From the NCBI RefSeq assembly GCF_028372415.1, contig NC_092878.1, forward strand, positions 74,521,751 through 74,585,750: a DNA stretch of 64,000 nucleotides, given 5' to 3'. The DNA is from Notamacropus eugenii. Taxonomy: Eukaryota; Chordata; Mammalia; Diprotodontia; Macropodidae. The translations under genes and the position numbers were made by a program. Positions 58,656-64,000 of this stretch are shown piece after piece (the stretch's first letter is position 1; every line of letters starts with the position of its first letter). The notes below the pieces were generated by a model, which was given only the letters and a program-made list of their open reading frames with translations, was not told where the DNA came from and did no database searches.

Positions 58656-59144
58656 TGTATCTCCAAGGCAATATTTACAGCACCAGTGGTGACTATGAAT
58701 ATGCCAAGGTAGCTCTCAGTCACAAAGTATAATAGACTCTCCTTACAGATGGCAGAAGAAAAACATTTATTTAGACACCAGGGAGCTAAATCTCAGAGCC
58801 AGAAAGTTCAATTTGTCATGATGACCATGAAGTTAATAAACATAACAATTGCAGTGGGCAAAGCCTCCCCAGGCTCCTCCCCTCCACCCCCAATCAGGGC
58901 CTTCTCAAAACACACACTCACTAGCCTGAGCCTTGCCAGGTCTGCCTATCTGCCTGCTCATATCCTCTCTCCTCTGCCTGTGCCACACTCACTCACTTCT
59001 TTCTGGTTCTGCTCACCCATCCTGTTCCACCTGTTCAGCAAAGCTCCTCCCACTACATGTGACTTAGGTTTCCAGGTTATTTAAACAGATTATATGGGCC
59101 TATTAATGAATGAGAAAGATCTTTCCATCTAAATTCCTATTACA
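58656..59144 (-). mobile_element. 3' LTR of the ERVL-type fossil
   Basis: 489 bases starting TGTAT and ending TTACA on the plus strand. It aligns along its whole length with the solo LTR at 31752-32420 once the SINE there is removed. A polyadenylation signal is present on the minus strand (plus TTTATT at 58766-58771). Confidence 0.8.
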
Positions 59145-59840
59145 TCTGGCCCCAAGATCTTTCATATTATTTTCATAGGTCAGTGGGGAAGCTGGTATTA
59201 CTAGAACTTTAACAAGGATAACAGAAAATAAGCATATCTTAGGCAACTGGTGTCAACAGAATTTTACAACAGTCTACTGGGGATCACACAAAGTGAGCAC
59301 ATAAAACAATGTTTTAGGGTTGGGCTTGAGCACAAGCACCCTATCATTGCTCCTCAAAAAGGGCCCAAAATCTTGGGGTAAGTTGTGAAGGTGCTTTTCT
59401 TCCATAACTACATCCTGCCGAGATTGGACGAAGAGCTGTCCCTGCCCCAAGAAGTCCCATTTGAGAGATCAGTTCTTTAGTTGGCATCTGGAGTTTGGTC
59501 AACTTCAGGTCCACAGATGAAACATCATCATCATGGATAGGGGATGGCATACAGCTTAAACAATCAGACATCTGCAGGTGGAGGGTACTAAGTCTATAGG
59601 AAACAAATCTAGCAAACAAGTTTAACAGATGAAAAGTCAAAAAGAAACAAGGAAACAATAACCAGAAGTAAGGTAGATGTAGGGTCAGCTGTGGTTCTGG
59701 AGTCCAGGAACCCACTATCATAGCCTCATTCACATCAGAATATATGTGTTAAGGGCACAATTTGGCAATCATCCTCTCCTGAGTAAACAACAGTTATGGT
59801 ATTATATTTCCCATGTGCTGCAATTTCCACAGCCTTTGGA
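59145..59840 (-). other. ERVL 3' internal region, unassigned
   Basis: Region between integrase and the 3' LTR. A 129-codon open stretch (59344-59733) has a hydrophobic segment ('YFWLLFPCFFLTFHLL'). ERVL elements are not expected to carry an envelope, and I recognise neither env nor dUTPase here. Function unassigned; fossil. Confidence 0.4.
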
Positions 59841-59849
59841 ACATCATCT

Positions 59850-60430
59850 GGCTTCCATTTTACCCACACTTTAGCTCTGAATTTTATTCTCTCAGTAGAA
59901 CCCAATCCTACAGTTCCTCTGCTAGTTATTTCAGAAAGAAGGTCAGTTTTTACCAGTGGTTTTGTTTAACATACAATATCTCTTTATTTCATTACTTTTG
60001 AAATATGATCCATTGTTGCTTTGAACCTGCATTGGGGTTCCATAATATAGACTTAAGATATCTAAAGTTTTACAAGTGTTTTTCTGGGTTGCATTTTCAT
60101 AGGGACAAGCCACTACTGTACCTGAATTGGTGCCAAAGAAGTACATATAAATTTGAATCCTTTATCTTGGGGTAGGGGTCCAATATAATCTATTTGCCAA
60201 ATTTGGGCTGGTACTTTTCCCCTATTATCTCTCCAGTTACTACCTGAGGTACAGTTCATTCCTTTTCCAACTGACATATATAGCATTCTTTTGCTACTTG
60301 TTTTGACAATCAATGAGAGCTACTAATGCCTCAGTCTTGTGCCCACTGATGTGTGACCTGAACCTCTAAATGGCCAGCCATTTGATGGACCCATTTTGTT
60401 AGTATCTGATCATCAGTTGGTGTCAGAGTA
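59850..60430 (-). pseudogene. ERVL pol: integrase remnant
   Basis: Motifs of the integrase core: 'WQIDYIGPLPQDKGFKFIC' and 'YYGTPMQVQSNNGSYF', equivalent to the ERVL 'WQIDYIGPLP' and 'YGxPxxIQSDxGxxF' blocks. Fossil. Confidence 0.8.
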
Positions 60431-60449
60431 GGGACAATATGTTTGAGTA

Positions 60450-61000
60450 GCAATCTTTGCTAGTTGATCAGCATGTGCATGGTACTCATGTGGTGAGGGC
60501 CATGTGAGTATCTACATGAAAAACTGAAAAATTAGAAACCAAAGACAAGTCCCATTTATCTTTCCATAATTCTTTGCCCTAGATTTGTTTGCCATTAATA
60601 TCCCTATTTTGTTTTTTCCACATGGGCATCCATGTAGCTAACCCATTAGTTATCACACATAAATCAGTGAATATATGACACTGTCCTCCTTGTTATGTCT
60701 TGATAGCTTAGTGTATTGCAATAAGTTCAGCATATTAACTACTGCCACCTATCCCAGTACTTCCCAAAGTCTGCCTCATACATGGGTTATAGGCTTACGT
60801 TTCCTGATGTCTTTTGTAGTTCAAATATTTTGCTGTCTTATCAGTAAACCATGAATGTCTCTTTGGTTCTTCAGTTAATCTATCACTATCCCTCATTCCA
60901 TTCTACCAAGGACTGTACCAACTGTTGCTTTGATTCAGGGGGTGCATCATTTCCCTCAGTATCTATGTATGCTATAGATTCATGTAAAGCAGAAACTCCA
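60450..61000 (-). pseudogene. ERVL pol: RNase H remnant
   Basis: Minus-strand sequence near 60460-60500 reads like 'PHEYHAHADQLAKIA', the end of retroviral RNase H. Near 60640 it reads like 'VITNGLATWMPMW', another RNase H block. Fossil. Confidence 0.65.
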
Positions 61001-61449
61001 CTCTTGCCTGTTTTAGATCTATTTTGAATATACCATTTCCATTTAATTATGCTAGCTTCCTATGCATGTCCAATTCTATGAGAAGCTGGGGTACTCATTA
61101 CCTAGGCCATAATTGGTTATCTCATGGCCTACAGTCAGTTGTTCACTCTCTACCAAAGTGTAATATGTAGCTACCAATTGCTTTTCAAAAGTTGAATATT
61201 GAGCTCCAGATGAAAGGAGTTTCCTAGACCAAAATCCTCAGGGTTCATTTAGGCTTTGTGGTTTTTGCCAAAAACTCCAGTTTGCAAATTCATCCTTTAC
61301 AGTCACTTGTAATTCCGCTGGACCACTCTGCATAGGCTATAAATCTAAGGACAATTGAATAGCAGCCTTAGCATCATCAAAAGCTTTGCTCTGCTCAAGT
61401 CCCTAATAAAATTAATATTTTTTCCTAGTAATTTTATGTAAAGGTTTCA

Positions 61450-62130
61450 AAATTTGTCCTAAATGCGGTATGTTGTGTTGCTTATATTCAGATAATTCTA
61501 TAAAGTTTGGGGCCTCTTTGTTATTGGTGGGGAAAGGAAAATCCTGAATCTTTTGTTGTGCTTGTGGGAAAATCTTTCACAGTGCCTGATTCCATTGTAT
61601 ACCCAATGACTCTATGGTTGGAGCTGATCCTTGAATCTTTGCAGGGTTAATCTCCCACTTTTTGTTTTCATATTCTCAATTAAAATTGTCATTCTTCTCT
61701 TCTTCTTCTACAGTTATTGATGTATAATAATATCATCTATTTAGTTGATAAGCTGTGCACCAGGCAGCTCTAATTCATCCAAATATTCAATCACAATCCT
61801 ATGACAAATAGTGAGGCCATGCAGATATCGTTGTGGCCAATATGCAAAACTATATTGTTAGCCCTGCCAAGTGAAAGCAAATTGATTCCATTGTTTTGAA
61901 TCTATTGTGATAGTAAAGAAAGCATTGGCTAAATCAGTAACTATGTACCAAGTTACACCATATTTCTGAATCTTTTCGTTAAGGTAATGGTATCTGGAAC
62001 GGCAGCACACAAGGAAAGAATGACCTTATTCAATTGTCTATAATCCATTTTCATCATCCATGTCCCATCTGACTTCCATACTGGTCAGACAACATTATTC
62101 CATCATGTGGTTGTAGGGACTAACACTCCT
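61450..62130 (-). pseudogene. ERVL pol: reverse transcriptase remnant
   Basis: Minus-strand blocks: 'GYVKAGVLVPTTT' (62103-62145), 'KMDYRQLNKVI' and 'CAAVPDTIT' (about 61980-62060), and an 'IDDIII' block near 61735, which is the catalytic YxDD position. These follow the ERVL RT order. Fossil. Confidence 0.8.
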
Positions 62131-62499
62131 GCCTTAACATATCCCTTTATACTATTGGTAATCTCATCTTGCTCACCTGGCATACAATGCTGCTTTAGAG
62201 TAATCACTTCAGAAGGTTCAGGTAAAGTGATTGGATCCCTTTTTATTTTACTTACTAATACTGTATTAATTCCTATCTCCCTTACTGCAAATTGGTATCT
62301 CCTCTCAGGTAAATTTGAAGTCATACCTGTCAATATATCTATTTCAATGATGTATTTATGAATGGGTACAATTATCACAGTATATTCTTTCTTAGGTAAT
62401 TGTCCAGTTTTCATCAATAGGTTAACTTGTCTGACTGATATTTCAGCCCCTCTCAGTCCTGTGATGGTGATAAGAGTTCCATGTTTAACTTATCAGGAT

Positions 62500-64000
62500 T
62501 TCCATATATAAAAGAGTCTTTCCTCCTCCCAGACTGCTGTTGTAAAGGGGAGCCTGAAGACTGAGAATTCCTATTGAAACTAGCTAATTCTCTTTCCATC
62601 TGAATTTTGTCCTTAAGTAGCTTGTCTCTGTTTTAAACATAATATTGTAACCCATTAATAATGTATCTATTAATGCCATAGTTGCAATAATTGATCTATG
62701 GTCAAATTAATATCAGGTCTGTAACCCCATCTGTGTATTTCTTTAATCTGAGCTGGGGTTTGGCCAACTTCCCATTCTCCCTGAAGGTGTGACAAACTTG
62801 GATAAAAGGGTTCAGGAGGATCTATAGGGGCAGTTCTTACTTCTCTATTTTGTCTAGAATTGAGTCCCTTGCTATTTTCTCTATGTTTCATATGCTTCCA
62901 AAATCTACCCCTGACCTCAATAGAGTAGTAAACAATTCTCTCCTTGTCAATTTATTCTGATTTTGAGTCCACTGGCTATTTAGTCTTTCTCTCTAGGAAT
63001 TTTGTCTTTTTCCCAGTCCCCTAAGTCATATAACTGTGAAATCTTGTCCAGTACCTCTGAAAGACGGTGCCCTATTTCCTCAATTATTGGAGTCAAAATT
63101 AAATACTTTTAAGTAGGAAGAGCTGTCTTCACTATTATAGTCCTCTGGGAAACGGCAAAGGGAGTACCATATTATGCAACAGCATTTCTCATCATTATGT
63201 CAATCTTCATTACCTCATCCTTTAATTTTTTTATATAGCGCCTAAGTGAATACCAGGGTCTGTCTACACTAGACCATATAGAGTCAGTACGATACTGCCT
63301 ACTGCATCCTTCTGCAGCCAAAGCTAACAGATTAGTTGTATTGTTACCTCCTTTTATATTGTAATCTCTAAAATTTTACTGTTAAAAAAAGGATTTTAAC
63401 ACCTATAAATTTCAAACAGTCCACATACATCTATAGATACTCCTCCAGCCTCTTCATCACTGATTCTCACCATCTAAGATGTTAACAATTCTCCTATCTT
63501 TTGCGTGAACGAACTCAAAATGTCTGTGACCTCCTGCTGAGTAAAATCTTCACTTATTTCCCTAAACACTGTGCTGCTTCCTTGGTTCTCTCACTATATA
63601 CCCGAGAAACTTCTCCCTCTAAAACTATTTCACTTCCTTGGTCACTGTGGCAACTAGACCAGGTCTGTGCAAAGGTCATATGTGCATTTCTTCTGTCAGC
63701 TTTCAGCTTCTTCTGAGCTAAATGAACAGCTTTTCCTTCCACCTGAACCTTCCTTCTCCCAACTGCTCTTGTAAAACAGAGGTCTATGGCTGCGAATTCC
63801 CATGCAAACTAGCTAACTCTTTCTTCATCTGAATTTTTTCCTTAAGCAACTTGTCTCTGTTTTTACACATGTTATGGTAACCCATTAATAAAACTGAGCA
63901 TCTTCTGCTTACCTCTGCCAACTCCTTCCCTGGTCTTACTGGTATTCCTTGCAAACATCTTTCCAAATCTCTACGTTCCCCTTCCCATAACCTTGCTTCC
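62500..64000 (-). pseudogene. ERVL gag-like region with an internal repeat
   Basis: Minus-strand open pieces include 62670-62891 ('EPFYPSLSHLQGEWEVGQ', 'WGYRPDINLTIDQLL') and 63784-63966 ('LLKEKIQMKKELASLHG'). A segment of about 150 bases occurs twice, at about 62515-62660 and 63745-63895. Identity as gag rests on position upstream of pol and on the Lys/Glu-rich coiled-coil-like piece, not on a named motif. Fossil. Confidence 0.55.

Larger units (their letters stand above)
58656..64000 (-). mobile_element. ERVL-type fossil provirus, 3' part
   Basis: Minus-strand endogenous retrovirus cut by the right window edge. Order on the minus strand: gag-like region (64000 to about 62500), RT (about 62130-61450), RNase H (about 61000-60450), integrase (about 60330-59850), an unassigned 3' region and the 3' LTR (58656-59144). 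Pol motifs fit class III ERVL. It is broken throughout, with at least a dozen interruptions, and looks old. Confidence 0.85.

Noticed and set aside
59344-59733. Possible envelope gene
   Set aside because: Only a hydrophobic stretch is seen; no envelope motif, and ERVL is not expected to have one.

Overview
The window is nuclear DNA of a marsupial. The evidence is the repeat content: CORE-SINEs with the MIR-type core and an RTE/BovB-like tail, a second and longer SINE family with an RTE-like tail and (CAA)n end, marsupial-type LINE-1 with a purine-rich inter-ORF spacer, ORF2-less (half-L1-like) elements, and old L2, MIR and CR1/L3 copies. The species cannot be named from sequence alone. Base composition is AT-rich and microsatellites are frequent. 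No intact host gene was found; this looks like an intergenic, repeat-rich stretch. The only host-gene trace is a decayed intronless copy of a RAB9-type small GTPase at 26500-27077, minus strand. Family names such as MIR, L2, CR1/L3, RTE, hAT-Charlie and ERVL rest on recognised motifs, not on a database search. Layout: 1-12000 holds old MIR, L2 and CR1 fossils, an RTE-type LINE 3' end (8300-8960) and simple repeats. 12277-14445 has a SINE, a CpG-richer solo LTR with a 6-bp target duplication (12798-13404) and a second LTR-like block. 15060-17605 is a cluster of L1-derived pieces in both orientations, including one that passes from ORF1 to the 3' UTR with no ORF2. 22920-26225 contains a CR1 fragment followed by three L1 3' pieces. 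26500-29095 holds the RAB9 pseudogene, a SINE, a 42-bp-period tandem repeat and an L1 whose 5' UTR joins the ORF2 start without ORF1. 30480-32420 has a CR1 reverse-transcriptase fossil and an ERVL-type solo LTR interrupted by a SINE. 33004-41390 is a large L1 complex: the 5' half of a plus-strand L1, a nearly complete minus-strand L1 ORF2 with its 3' end, and a plus-strand L1 3' UTR. 43850-48770 contains LTRs, two SINE copies (one 552 bp with an 18-bp target duplication) and a hAT DNA transposon carrying a solo LTR. 49400-52655 is a minus-strand L1-like element with a short L1-derived insertion. 53911-54356 is a long pyrimidine tract. 54655-58170 is MIR, CR1 and long L2. 58656-64000 is the 3' part of a minus-strand ERVL-type fossil provirus that runs off the right edge. 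No new biological system of the gene-cluster kind was found. What stands out is the nested and inverted retroelement architecture, which records insertion order clearly: MIR split by an LTR, hAT split by an LTR, an LTR split by a SINE with the empty site visible elsewhere in the window, two L1 head-to-head junctions at almost the same 3' UTR point, and short L1 derivatives that could only move in trans.
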